Source of the DNA: Novosphingobium sp.
GTDB taxonomy: Bacteria; Pseudomonadota; Alphaproteobacteria; Sphingomonadales; Sphingomonadaceae
Assembly (NCBI RefSeq): GCF_039595395.1
Contig: NZ_JBCNLP010000006.1
Span: 501,001-565,000 of the forward strand
Length of the DNA: 64,000 nucleotides
Direction: 5' to 3'
Positions 44,344-53,213 of this stretch are shown here, one piece after another. Under the pieces are notes generated by a model. It saw only the letters and a program-made list of their open reading frames with translations. It did not search any database and was not told the DNA's origin. A program made the translations under genes and the position numbers. Each line of letters opens with the position of its first letter. Position 1 is the stretch's first letter.

Positions 44344-45339
44344 ATGAATGCTCGCACCCCACGCCTTGAAGAGGTGGCCTCGCTGGCTGGTGTTTCCACC
44401 GCCACGGTCTCGCGCTTTCTCAACAACCCCGCCATGGTGGCGCAGCAGACCGCGCAGCGGGTGCAGGCGGCCATCGTCGAGACCGGCTATCTGCCCAATC
44501 TCAATGCCGGAGCGCTCGCCTCCAACCGCTCGCGGCTGATCGCGGCGCTGGTGCCCGATATCGCCCAGTCGATCTTCAACGATACGATGGAAGCGATGAT
44601 CGAGCAGCTTTCCGCCGATGGCAACAGCGTGGTCATGTCGCTGACAGGCCCCGACAATCGCCGTCTGGAGGCGCAGATCGATGCCGCGCTGTCGCGCCGG
44701 GTCGATGCCATCATCCTGACCGGCATCGTCAGCGATCTGGAAACCCGCAAAAGGTTGAAAAGCCAGTCGGCCACAGTGATCGAGACCTGGGGCCTGCCGG
44801 AGGACCCCATTGATGTCGCGGTGGGTTTTTCCCATGCCGCCGTGGGGCGCGAGATGGCGCGTTTCCTGCACGGCAGGGGCTATCGCCGCCCGCATCTGGT
44901 GGTGCCGCGCTCGGGTCGTTCGCAGGCGCGCGCCTCCAGCTTTGCCGAGCACTGGATGGCCGATGGCGGCGAACAGCCCAGCATTCTGGAGGTCAACATT
45001 CCCAGCCATTTCGGGCAGGGACGGCTGGCGTTTCGCGGGCTGACCGATCTGGAGCATCGCCCCGATGTGGTGGTCTGCGGTTCGGACTGGATCGCGCAGG
45101 GCCTGCTGGTGGAGGCGCAGGCTGCCGGTGTGCGCGTGCCCGATCAACTGGCGGTGACGGGCTTCGGCAATCTGCGGCTGGCGGGCGATATGCGGCCCAC
45201 GATCACCTCGGTCGATATCGATGGCGCGCGGATCGCTTCGGAGGTGCATCGTATCCTGCGTGCCCGTGCGGCGGGAGAGGTTCTACCCTCCTCGCTGGTT
45301 GATGTGGGGTTCCGCATCATCGCGCGGGAAAGCGCCTAG
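44344..45339 (+). CDS. LacI-family transcriptional regulator
   Basis: This 331-residue repressor has an N-terminal HTH and hinge (RLEEVASLAGVSTATVSRFL, then GYLPNLNAGALASNRS) followed by a periplasmic-binding-like domain (IAALVPDIAQSIFN, DAIILTG, VTGFGN). The ATG at 44344 begins the conserved HTH. It is divergent from the P450 operon and is followed by the secreted hydrolase at 45423. Matching operator-like elements in front of both units suggest that it represses both and itself. Its inducer is probably the operon substrate or a product. Confidence 0.93.
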   Translation: MNARTPRLEEVASLAGVSTATVSRFLNNPAMVAQQTAQRVQAAIVETGYLPNLNAGALASNRSRLIAALVPDIAQSIFNDTMEAMIEQLSADGNSVVMSLTGPDNRRLEAQIDAALSRRVDAIILTGIVSDLETRKRLKSQSATVIETWGLPEDPIDVAVGFSHAAVGREMARFLHGRGYRRPHLVVPRSGRSQARASSFAEHWMADGGEQPSILEVNIPSHFGQGRLAFRGLTDLEHRPDVVVCGSDWIAQGLLVEAQAAGVRVPDQLAVTGFGNLRLAGDMRPTITSVDIDGARIASEVHRILRARAAGEVLPSSLVDVGFRIIARESA

Positions 45340-45356
45340 GCCAGGCTTTGCAAGAT

Positions 45357-45386
45357 TGAATGAAAGGGCTTGCATAGAATTTTGCA
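45357..45386 (+). promoter_or_regulatory. Putative LacI operator 2 (before the secreted hydrolase)
   Basis: Same element as at 44284-44313, with GGGCTT instead of GCGCTT in the core. It ends 36 bp before the ATG at 45423, in the same orientation as the copy before lacI. Confidence 0.65.
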
Positions 45387-45422
45387 TTGGGGCAGCATCT
45401 CCCGAGAACCGACAGGGAGAGA

Positions 45423-46403
45423 ATGATGCGTGTGATCCCGGTTGCCGCCTTCGGGCTGGCCCTCAGCGTTGCGGCGGCAAGCCTGCCCGGCACCTTGCAG
45501 GCGCAGGATGACCCCAAGCGCGTGCCGCTGCCCGGCGATATCGCGCTCAAGGAAGATTCGGCCAGGCAGCGCCCGCTGAAATGGTCGATGCCGGACAATC
45601 CGGGCAGTGGGCCCTATGCCGCGATCAAGGCGGTAGATCCGGCTTTCCCCGATCATGTGATCTATCGTCCGGCGCATTTGGCCGGGCTGAAGCGTCCTCT
45701 GGCGATCCTGCTATGGGGCAATGGCGGCTGCCGTGGCGACGGCGCTTCGGCGCGGCTGTTCCTTGAAGAGATCGCCTCGCATGGCTTTCTGGTGATCGCG
45801 CCCGGCACGATTCTGAGCGGCCCCGGAACCCCCATGCCGGCCGATGACAAGACCATGGGCAAGAGCCTGACTGCCGATGTGCTGGCCGGGCTTGATTTGG
45901 CGGAAAAGGCCAATGTGGCGGGGATGTACAAGGGGAGGCTGGATCTGGCGCGGGTGGCCGTCGCGGGCACAAGCTGCGGCGGGCTGCAGGCGCTTCAGGC
46001 GGCGGCGGACCCGCGCATCAAGGCAGCGATCGGTCTGCACACAGGTTTCTTCAACGATGACCGCGCGCCCAACACCGGTGAGGCCACCAGCAAGAACCAA
46101 CTCAGGGCGTTGCACACGCCGGTGCTCTACATTCTGGGCGGGCCGCGCGACATTGCCTATGAAAACGGCATGGATGATCTGACGCGGATCGATCATGTGC
46201 CGGTGGTGGTGGCCAGCCATGCCGTCGGCCATCTGGGCACCTTCAACCAGACCAATGGCGGCAGCGAAGCGCAAGTGTCGCTCAACTGGCTGAATTGGCA
46301 GCTTTATGGCGATGGCAAAGCGGGCGCCGAATTTACAGGCAAGGATTGCGGCCTCTGCCGTGACAGGGAATGGGCGCTGGAGCGAAAGAAACTGCTCAAC
46401 TAA
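45423..46403 (+). CDS. Secreted alpha/beta hydrolase (dienelactone-hydrolase / cutinase-like)
   Basis: This 326-residue protein has a signal peptide (MMRVIPVAAFGLALSVAAAS, cleavage near LQA-QD). Features are LLWGNGGCRGDGASAR (oxyanion region with a Cys), Ser184 in AGTSCGGLQAL and a late His in ASHAVGHLG. Two C-terminal cysteines (DCGLCRD) may form a disulfide. It resembles secreted hydrolases of the PET-hydrolase/chlorophyllase fold, but the substrate is open. GGGAG precedes the tandem ATG. It has its own LacI-type operator and a strong terminator, so it is a separate unit of the P450-operon regulon. Confidence 0.85.
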   Translation: MMRVIPVAAFGLALSVAAASLPGTLQAQDDPKRVPLPGDIALKEDSARQRPLKWSMPDNPGSGPYAAIKAVDPAFPDHVIYRPAHLAGLKRPLAILLWGNGGCRGDGASARLFLEEIASHGFLVIAPGTILSGPGTPMPADDKTMGKSLTADVLAGLDLAEKANVAGMYKGRLDLARVAVAGTSCGGLQALQAAADPRIKAAIGLHTGFFNDDRAPNTGEATSKNQLRALHTPVLYILGGPRDIAYENGMDDLTRIDHVPVVVASHAVGHLGTFNQTNGGSEAQVSLNWLNWQLYGDGKAGAEFTGKDCGLCRDREWALERKKLLN

Positions 46404-46758
46404 TAAGCGCATGCCAGAGTCCGGATCCCCCCGAGATCTGGCATGTTTTTGTCCGCCGTTGGGTGATTCTACTTCGTGGAGCTGTAGTCGGACTTAGTCG
46501 GACAGCCTATTCACGTCCAACGACTCCTAGCTTGGCCTAACTTCACCTTCCCATGAATGGAAGGCAGCTTTCGAAGGGCTGAAACGGCGCGCCGAATGAC
46601 AGCTTTGTCAGCGGGACAGGAACGGCAGGTTCTCGCGCCAGCGGGGCATTGCCGTCGCTGACGGCGCTCAATGAAGGTTTGGTCCGCTTGAGGTATGCCT
46701 ATAGCGGACCGCCCCCCCCGAAGCGGATGCCTCTGGTATTTCCGGTGCTGTTCAATGA
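46404..46758. other. Intergenic region with dispersed short repeats
   Basis: 355 bp between the hydrolase and the racemase gene. Besides the terminator it holds a copy of the CTTTGTCAGCGG repeat (core 46603-46614) and a nearby similar stretch (AAGGCAGCTTTCGAAGG, about 46561-46577). No gene is supported. Confidence 0.5.
46410..46450 (+). terminator. Rho-independent terminator of the secreted hydrolase
   Basis: A perfect 9-bp stem (CATGCCAGA at 46410-46418 with TCTGGCATG at 46437-46445), an 18-nt loop and five T residues directly after. It starts 7 bp after the stop. Confidence 0.85.
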
Positions 46759-47448
46759 TTAGGTGAGCGCGAACGCGACCGCCGCATTCGCATGGATGAG
46801 GGTGGAGTCGAACCCTTGGAGTGGCAAGGCATCCGGATCGAGGATCAGCCCGATTTCCGTGCAACCAAAGATCACGCTGTCAGCGCCGTCCGCCTTGGCG
46901 CGCTCGACCAAGGTCACAAGTGCATTGCGCGAAGCGGCCAGCACCTTCCCTTGGCAGAGTTCATCAAAAATGATCGCGTGAACGGCCTCACGGCCATCCT
47001 CCTCCGGCACCATTACCTCGATACCATGTCCAGCCATGCGTTCCTGATAAAAACCATTCTCCATCGTATAACGGGTCGCGAGCAGCAGTGGCTTACGGTG
47101 GCCGTCTTCCCGCAGGCGCTTTGCTGTCTCATCGATAATATGGATAAAAGGCACATGGATCGCCCGCTCCACGTCATCAGCCACGAGATGCATTGTGACC
47201 GCGCAAATCATCACGCAATCCGCTCCCGCCTTCTCCAGCCCCTTCGCCGCATCGGCTAGGAAGGAGCCTGCGTCATGCCAACGCCCGCTCTTCTGCATGG
47301 CAACGATTGTGTCGAAATTGACCGAGCGCATGATCGTATCGGCAGAGTTAAGGCCTCCCAAGCGCTCACGCACGGCTTCATTGATGAGGCGGTAGTAGGT
47401 AGCTGAGCCCTCGAAGCTCATCCCCCCGAGTAATCCAACTGTGCGCAT
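46759..47448 (-). CDS. Aspartate/glutamate racemase family protein (YgeA / RacX-like)
   Basis: This 229-residue protein has the Asp/Glu racemase pattern: MRTVGLLGGMSFEGSATYYR at the N-terminus, a first catalytic-cysteine region MICAVTMHLVADDVE, and a second GCTEIGLIL. Family members racemise aspartate, glutamate or broad-range amino acids without a cofactor. The ATG at 47448 starts the conserved fold; the longer frame upstream is not supported. It is a lone gene between two repeat-bearing gaps, and its neighbour is the large STAND protein. It may have come with the inserted block. Confidence 0.87.
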   Translation of the reverse strand: MRTVGLLGGMSFEGSATYYRLINEAVRERLGGLNSADTIMRSVNFDTIVAMQKSGRWHDAGSFLADAAKGLEKAGADCVMICAVTMHLVADDVERAIHVPFIHIIDETAKRLREDGHRKPLLLATRYTMENGFYQERMAGHGIEVMVPEEDGREAVHAIIFDELCQGKVLAASRNALVTLVERAKADGADSVIFGCTEIGLILDPDALPLQGFDSTLIHANAAVAFALT

Positions 47449-47935
47449 GACAAAAGATCCTGACGGTTGACCAGAAAAGTTAGGGCGCTCCTTAGACTGT
47501 GTAGCGCGGTCGCACCGGAAAAATCTTCTTTGCACACCCTCAGCTTTGCTTCCGCTCAAAGAGACACAGGAGCGGAATGAACCGCGCTGAATACGCTGGA
47601 GGTATCTGTATCAGTGTAAATCGCGCCACGGTCTCATATAAGCAGACTCTAATGAGACCAAGGAGCCCCGTATCTCCGAACCATCGGTCGGGCTGCCCAC
47701 ATGAACAGAGGGCGGCTTCCGACGGACTGTTTGAGGCCGTCAACGGCAGGTTTGTCAGCGGCTGTCCCATCGTGTGGGAGCAGCCGCAATCGACCAGAGC
47801 TGGTCGACCAAGTCAGTAATGGCGAACGTCTACTAATTACAGAAGCTGCCGATCGCGTTCGTCATATCGAGATATTGTTCTTAACGCTAAATTTATTCGT
47901 CCAACACGGGAGCGCCAAGTCAAAAACGGGATAAT
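47449..47935. other. Intergenic region with dispersed short repeat
   Basis: 487 bp. It contains one copy of the short repeat (GGCAGGTTTGTCAGCGG, 47745-47761) but no supported gene. The right part is AT-richer than the surroundings. Confidence 0.45.
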
Positions 47936-50900
47936 TCAGCGCAACAGATCGGGAAGATCGTAAAGGAGCTTCAAAGCGTTGGACCAGCCCACGTCGGAGA
48001 ACAGGCGTAGAATTTCGACAAGCGCGGCACGCCGGTTGTCGTCCTCAAAGATCGAGCGATGGTCGGCGATATAGCGAGTCACCATCCGCACTATGACGGG
48101 AGCCGCCAGGCTCTCGTGATGATAACCTTCGCGCGCCGCCGATCCCGTCAACAGCGCATGCAGCGCATCGAAAACGCCAGCGGGATCGCCGGGGATCAAA
48201 AACTCATAGAGTTCGACCAGGTGGTGGTGCGTCGAGGGTTCATGCGATGCCGCCAATAGCACCAGCATTGGGCGATAGTCGTCCAGGAACCGCCGCATCG
48301 TCTCAACCGACATCAGACCCACTGCGGATTCGCTATTGGCGCCATGTGCGCCGGAGCCGAAGTAGAGCTGGTTCATCAGGTGGCCGATGACCGACTCCGC
48401 GGTGCGATAGGTTGCAATGGCCGCCTCGCGCGCCTCGCCCTCGACCTGATCCTGTATCACGGTCGTATGGCTGGCAGCCGATGCGGCTGAACAGGCCTTC
48501 AATATGATCATGGCGGCATGCTGTGAGCGGGCGGACAGACCCACGTCGCATTCCTCGCCGCTCGCATAGCGCGTGAAGAAGGCGCCGCTCAGCATCGACA
48601 GGAAGGAGGTGAAATATTCGCGATGCGCGGCCGGATCGCCGGCCGAGGCGGTCAGCCAATCGAACGCAACCGGCTCTTTCTGCCAGCACCAGAGCTGTGC
48701 GGTCATGCTGCCGAGCTGCTCAGCCACCTTGTCGCGGCTCGGTGTGTCGTCACGCTCGACTGCCTCGCGACGGGCACGAACGATTTCAATGATCGCCTTG
48801 CACTTCTCGACATTGTGCAAGGTGAAGCGCGGAATGACATATTGTAGGAAGGAACTCAGAACTCCGGTATGCGGCTCATCGCGGGCGATGCGTTCGGCCA
48901 GCTCCCACATCTTGGGGAGTGCGATGCGGCTCAGCACTTGCAGGCTACGAGCGGCCTGCAGACGAACCTGAGGCACCGGGTCGGCGAGGATCGCATCGAA
49001 CATCTCGATGATCTCGCCATGGGCTTCGCCGAAGCGATCGGCGAGCGAGACATAGGCGTCGGCTGCATAAACGCGGACCGCGCAATTGCCATAGCTCAAG
49101 CGCGAATCCTCGCCGTCACTCTCCTTTTCTTGCGGAAAGCGGCTCGCCCACAGCCGGCGGAGCATGGCGAGCAGGTGCTCCATCGACGGCATGCCGTCGA
49201 TACCCGGCGCGTAGGCCGCCGCGCCCGCGATTCGCTCGACCGCATTGCTGATGTGCCCCCAAACCGATTGCTCGACCTTGGCGTCCAGAGCAGCGCCATT
49301 GGCATCCCAGAATTCGAGCGTCTCGACAGCCCCAGTCCACAGCTCTGCGAGCGCGGCACCTTCACTGGCGGACGGCGTTGCCTCCACCTTTTCGTAAAGC
49401 GCTTCGGATAGCGCCAGTATCCGCGCGTCGATGCCTTTCTCGACGTCGACGCCTTCGCCCGCGAGCAGGCTGCGCGTGATACCACGCGAGGATCCCCAGC
49501 TTACCGTTATCGACCGGGTCGGCGGATTACCAGCGAGGTTTCCGGCCGCGTCCAGGTCATCGCGGAAGGCGCGCATCGCCTCGGTGGCAATCGCATCCGC
49601 ATCGACCAGCGATAGCCAGCGGCTCAGCGTGCGCCGCCACCAGCGTTGCTCGTTCTCTTCGCTGAACAGATCAGGTCGCAGCGCTTGCGCTTCGAACGCC
49701 GCACGCTCGTTTGGAGTGCGCGAGGGATAGACCGCCGCCAGAAACCGCACCGCGTCACGGACGATGTCTCCGTGCGCCAGGATCGTGACGTTGCTGGCGA
49801 ACGGCCAAAGCAGTTTGCCGACCTCATCCATGCGCTCGGCGCCAACGCCCAAGATCCGCGTCCATATAGCCGGTCCCGCATATTCGCTCGCGGCAGCCTC
49901 GACCGTCGTGGCGAACGCCTCGGGCGCACAGCCCCGCAGGTGCGCGACCAGATGCGCCAGAACGTCATCGTCCTGGGTGCCGTGACGGCCCTCAGGGTCG
50001 TCCCACGCGTCAAGCGTATCGTCGTGGCCCAAGAGATCGAATGGCGCACGGCCTTCGATCGTCACGCGCTCGCGATTATCGCCCAGCGGCATATTGCGGT
50101 CGGTGTCGCCAAGCGCCGCTTCGACGATCGCGCGCGTGCCGAGCGGCGCCGACAGCTCGAGCAGCCGGGGCACGCGCCGGCCAAGATCATAGCGACAGCT
50201 CTCATAATCCTGCCGGCGGTTGGACGAGAGCTGCATGATGCGGCTCACGTGTCCGCCCAAGTGGGAGGTGCTGTCGTCAGTTATGTTGGACGAATGGAGC
50301 ATGCGGTATATTTCGATCGCGAAGTCGGGGGCGATCCGCGCGATCGGTATGATCTGTTCGGAGAGCCAGCGGGCCTCGCGATCGGCATTCGCCGAGAAAT
50401 GCGGTTCGCGCAGAATCCGGTCGAGCAAAGTGCGCGATGCGGCGGGATCGGAGGCGAAGCTTTTCCCGACAAAGCGGATCGCACTGGTCGATGTCTGCTG
50501 CATCGGAGGATCGGCGGCCCAGGCAAAGGCGAGCAGAGCCCGCGACGCACGCCCGAACACCTCAAGCAGATCGGTGTCGGTGAGGTCGCCCTTTTCGAAC
50601 AACGTGTGCAGCAGGAAGCGCGTTGCATCGGACAAATCGCGGGATCCGGTGGCGATTGCCGCATCAGCGACGTGTGCCCAGGCGATTGCCTCGCTTGCCA
50701 CCACGCCACCGGCCAGGTCGACTGCGAGCCCGACGAACCGCGCGAGCCGCGACAGCATTGTCGCCAGCGGTTCGTCATTCGGCCGCACCGCGATCAACGC
50801 GACCAGCCCCGCGACATCGGCGGGTGTCGAAACCCGCTCGATCGCGGTCCGCAGGGCGACGTTGGTGAGTACCGGATCGACCTCCGGGTCGGCATAGATG

Positions 50901-52867
50901 TCGGCGACGAGCCGCCAGACCTGCGCCTTGCCATCAGCATCCTGGCGCCACAGCCGCTCGATCGCGAAGCGCAGTGCTGGTGCGAGCATCAATGCGACCG
51001 AACTGTCGCCGCCGAGCTGGCCGATCAGGCGCGCGGGATCATCCCACTCAAGGAAAAAGCGGCTGCCGACATGGTCGAACAGCACATGATGGGCGAAGCT
51101 GACGAGGTCGCCGGTATCGCGGAGCACGCCGGTCTGGATCACGGCGTCGAGCTGATCATGCCCAACCACAACCTTGCGAACGGCGAGCCGGCGCCGGCTG
51201 ACCATCGCGCCGACAGTCGTCGCCGCAGCCGCTTGCAAGGCCGTGCCGACCAGCCGGCGATCCTCATAGGCGTCGATCAGATCGGATTGGGTGGCGACGG
51301 TGCGGATACTGTCGGGGCTGGCGCCGTCGGCGAGCAATTGCGCGGCGAGCGAGAGATTGAAGACATTGCGCAGCAGGTCGCGAAGCTTGTCGGGTGCGGC
51401 GGCGATCAAGCTGCCGAGATCAGCCGCAGCGGCACCGGCGGCGTCGAGATCCTCGCCAGCGAGGCGCGGCACCTGAAAATGCCGAACACTGCCCAGACCG
51501 GGTTCGGCAAAGGTCGGATCGGGCGGCGATCCCGGCATCGCGTCCCGAAACCGGCGCCCGTTGCGCAGATCGAAGGTGCGGATCGAAGCGACGACGGTCC
51601 AATCTGTCTCCGAAGCGCCAAGCGTCTCGATCAATTGGGCGAACACGCCTTCGGCGGGTCCGCCGCGCGCGGCGTCGAGCGCATCGATGATGAGGATCTT
51701 GGCGCCGGAGCTTGGAGCCGCGTCCAGCACCTCGACCAATGGATGCTCCAGTCCCAGCTCGGATTGGAGATCGGCGGCGATGGCGACACCGGGAAAACGA
51801 TCGACTGAGAGGAATACGACGGTGTCGCCAGTAGCACGACGCGCCTGCGCAAGTGCGACCAGTGCGCCGGTCTTGCCCGCCCCTGGTTCGCCGATGACGA
51901 TCAGCGAGCCGATATCCACCGCCGTGCTCAGCGGGCCGTCGCTGGCACGCGCGATCGGTATTCCGCCGGCGATCGGCAAGCGGGTGTGCCCGGCGAGGCG
52001 CGCAAGCTCGGCGTTGGTCGTCGCCGACAATCGGCCAAGGTCCACGCTATAATCAGTCGCGCCGACGTCATTATGGCCAAGCCGACGAAGCTCGCGCAGC
52101 AACCCGGCCCGGTCCGCGGGCGCGCCGCTGCCGATCATGCCGCGGATGATGGACTTGAGGTCGCGCAGCGGCGCGTCGCCGGCGGCTTCCGACCCGTAGA
52201 GCCGGCTGCCAATGAGCCGGGATGCTTCGCGCCAATTGTCTTCGCCCTCGTTCATCGAGAAGCGCACGACGCGGAACAGGCGCGCCATCATTGCCAGATC
52301 GTCGTCGGTCGGGGGCGTCGCGGAAAGTATCGCCCAGGCGCCCCGAATATGGGTTTCAAACAGGTCAAGCGCTTCGCGCTCGGTCGAGGACCGCCCGGCC
52401 TTGGTCGGTGCCCAGTTGCCGCCGAGGTCGAACGCGCGGCAGCCTTGCTCCAATGTATCTAGCGTGCGCGCTGCGCTGGCAGCAACGGCCAAAACGGCTC
52501 GAACCTTCGCGGGATCAACGGTTGCCCTGGTATCGCGGGCATCGACGATCACCCGCACGAGCTGGCTGATCGTCTTACCGAGCGGACTTTTGGGGTTGGT
52601 GGTCAGCCCGGCGCTGGTCTTGCTCTGCACATCGATGCGGCTGCCATCATCTTGATCGAGTCGTATGTCGTCTAGCCCGTCGCCGGTTTCGAGTTGGATG
52701 GCATTGGGCAACGCGACATTGGCGAGCCCGAAACGCCCGCCGACCGGCATGCGTGCGAGCAGATGGGCGGCGAGCCAGGTGCCGACCTCAGCCTGAAAAT
52801 CCATGCCGCCCTCGGTGGCCCGCCCCCCGGCGCGCATCGGCGGTGCGTTCACATCCGCGTCAGACAT
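47936..52867 (-). CDS. Giant STAND-type ATPase with N-terminal nuclease-like domain (candidate anti-phage protein)
   Basis: The product has 1643 residues. The N-terminal ~110 residues look like a PD-(D/E)xK / DUF4297 (Cap4-like) nuclease: FQAEVGTWLAAHLL, then Glu60, Asp66-Asp67-Ile and IDVQSK with Asp79, Gln81, Lys83. A P-loop ATPase follows with Walker A GEPGAGKT about 325-333, Walker B ILIIDALDAA about 389-398 and a sensor-like SIRTFD. The remaining ~1100 residues are helical and repeat-like (e.g. PQVRLQAARSLQVLSR), as in HEAT/TPR sensor regions. This nuclease-STAND-repeat order is that of Avs and related bacterial NLR defence proteins, but no family name can be fixed here. It is a single gene with no visible partner. 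Confidence 0.75.
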   Translation of the reverse strand: MSDADVNAPPMRAGGRATEGGMDFQAEVGTWLAAHLLARMPVGGRFGLANVALPNAIQLETGDGLDDIRLDQDDGSRIDVQSKTSAGLTTNPKSPLGKTISQLVRVIVDARDTRATVDPAKVRAVLAVAASAARTLDTLEQGCRAFDLGGNWAPTKAGRSSTEREALDLFETHIRGAWAILSATPPTDDDLAMMARLFRVVRFSMNEGEDNWREASRLIGSRLYGSEAAGDAPLRDLKSIIRGMIGSGAPADRAGLLRELRRLGHNDVGATDYSVDLGRLSATTNAELARLAGHTRLPIAGGIPIARASDGPLSTAVDIGSLIVIGEPGAGKTGALVALAQARRATGDTVVFLSVDRFPGVAIAADLQSELGLEHPLVEVLDAAPSSGAKILIIDALDAARGGPAEGVFAQLIETLGASETDWTVVASIRTFDLRNGRRFRDAMPGSPPDPTFAEPGLGSVRHFQVPRLAGEDLDAAGAAAADLGSLIAAAPDKLRDLLRNVFNLSLAAQLLADGASPDSIRTVATQSDLIDAYEDRRLVGTALQAAAATTVGAMVSRRRLAVRKVVVGHDQLDAVIQTGVLRDTGDLVSFAHHVLFDHVGSRFFLEWDDPARLIGQLGGDSSVALMLAPALRFAIERLWRQDADGKAQVWRLVADIYADPEVDPVLTNVALRTAIERVSTPADVAGLVALIAVRPNDEPLATMLSRLARFVGLAVDLAGGVVASEAIAWAHVADAAIATGSRDLSDATRFLLHTLFEKGDLTDTDLLEVFGRASRALLAFAWAADPPMQQTSTSAIRFVGKSFASDPAASRTLLDRILREPHFSANADREARWLSEQIIPIARIAPDFAIEIYRMLHSSNITDDSTSHLGGHVSRIMQLSSNRRQDYESCRYDLGRRVPRLLELSAPLGTRAIVEAALGDTDRNMPLGDNRERVTIEGRAPFDLLGHDDTLDAWDDPEGRHGTQDDDVLAHLVAHLRGCAPEAFATTVEAAASEYAGPAIWTRILGVGAERMDEVGKLLWPFASNVTILAHGDIVRDAVRFLAAVYPSRTPNERAAFEAQALRPDLFSEENEQRWWRRTLSRWLSLVDADAIATEAMRAFRDDLDAAGNLAGNPPTRSITVSWGSSRGITRSLLAGEGVDVEKGIDARILALSEALYEKVEATPSASEGAALAELWTGAVETLEFWDANGAALDAKVEQSVWGHISNAVERIAGAAAYAPGIDGMPSMEHLLAMLRRLWASRFPQEKESDGEDSRLSYGNCAVRVYAADAYVSLADRFGEAHGEIIEMFDAILADPVPQVRLQAARSLQVLSRIALPKMWELAERIARDEPHTGVLSSFLQYVIPRFTLHNVEKCKAIIEIVRARREAVERDDTPSRDKVAEQLGSMTAQLWCWQKEPVAFDWLTASAGDPAAHREYFTSFLSMLSGAFFTRYASGEECDVGLSARSQHAAMIILKACSAASAASHTTVIQDQVEGEAREAAIATYRTAESVIGHLMNQLYFGSGAHGANSESAVGLMSVETMRRFLDDYRPMLVLLAASHEPSTHHHLVELYEFLIPGDPAGVFDALHALLTGSAAREGYHHESLAAPVIVRMVTRYIADHRSIFEDDNRRAALVEILRLFSDVGWSNALKLLYDLPDLLR

Positions 52868-53213
52868 GACCGCGCGCGCCGTGATGGTTGCAAGCAATTG
52901 GTCGCAAATCGATCGGTGGTCGCACGCGGATTGTCATGCGCGACACATAAGTTATGATTAGGCGTCTATACAAGGTTCGTCGCTCTACCAATCACAGTGT
53001 CAGATCGAGAGTTGCCGGTGAGCGATCAAGAGGGCGCACCGAACCTGACAAAGCCACCGCTCACTGGCCTCCCCGTTCAAATACCTGAGTTCAGAATACG
53101 TGTATTGGGCCAAGCTAAATGTCGGCTCTCGGCATAAGCCGACATTTAGCTTGGCCGGTGGGAACGGCCGCTTCGTCCCAAGGCATGACGATCAGGGCCT
53201 CCGCAAGGGAGGT
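52868..53213. other. Intergenic region with truncated-looking ORF and large inverted repeat
   Basis: On the plus strand a 39-residue open frame starts at the GTG at 53018 (VSDQEGAPNLTKPPLTGLPV) and ends inside the inverted repeat at 53108-53156. It may be the beginning of a gene cut by a later insertion. I do not recognise it. A stretch resembling the dispersed repeats (GGAACGGCCGCTTCGTC) follows at about 53161. Confidence 0.35.
53108..53156. repeat. Perfect 20-bp-arm inverted repeat
   Basis: The arm 53108-53127 (GGCCAAGCTAAATGTCGGCT) is the exact reverse complement of 53137-53156, with a 9-nt loop. It would form a very stable hairpin in RNA or a cruciform. It lies about 240 bp before the STAND gene start and 58 bp from the IS5 element. 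No T tract follows on either strand, so a plain terminator is unlikely. Confidence 0.9.

Noticed and set aside
49646..51808. 720-residue open frame antisense to the STAND gene
   Set aside because: Shadow frame: the STAND frame has clear Walker and nuclease motifs, while this one is Arg/Gly/His-rich without motif or ribosome site.
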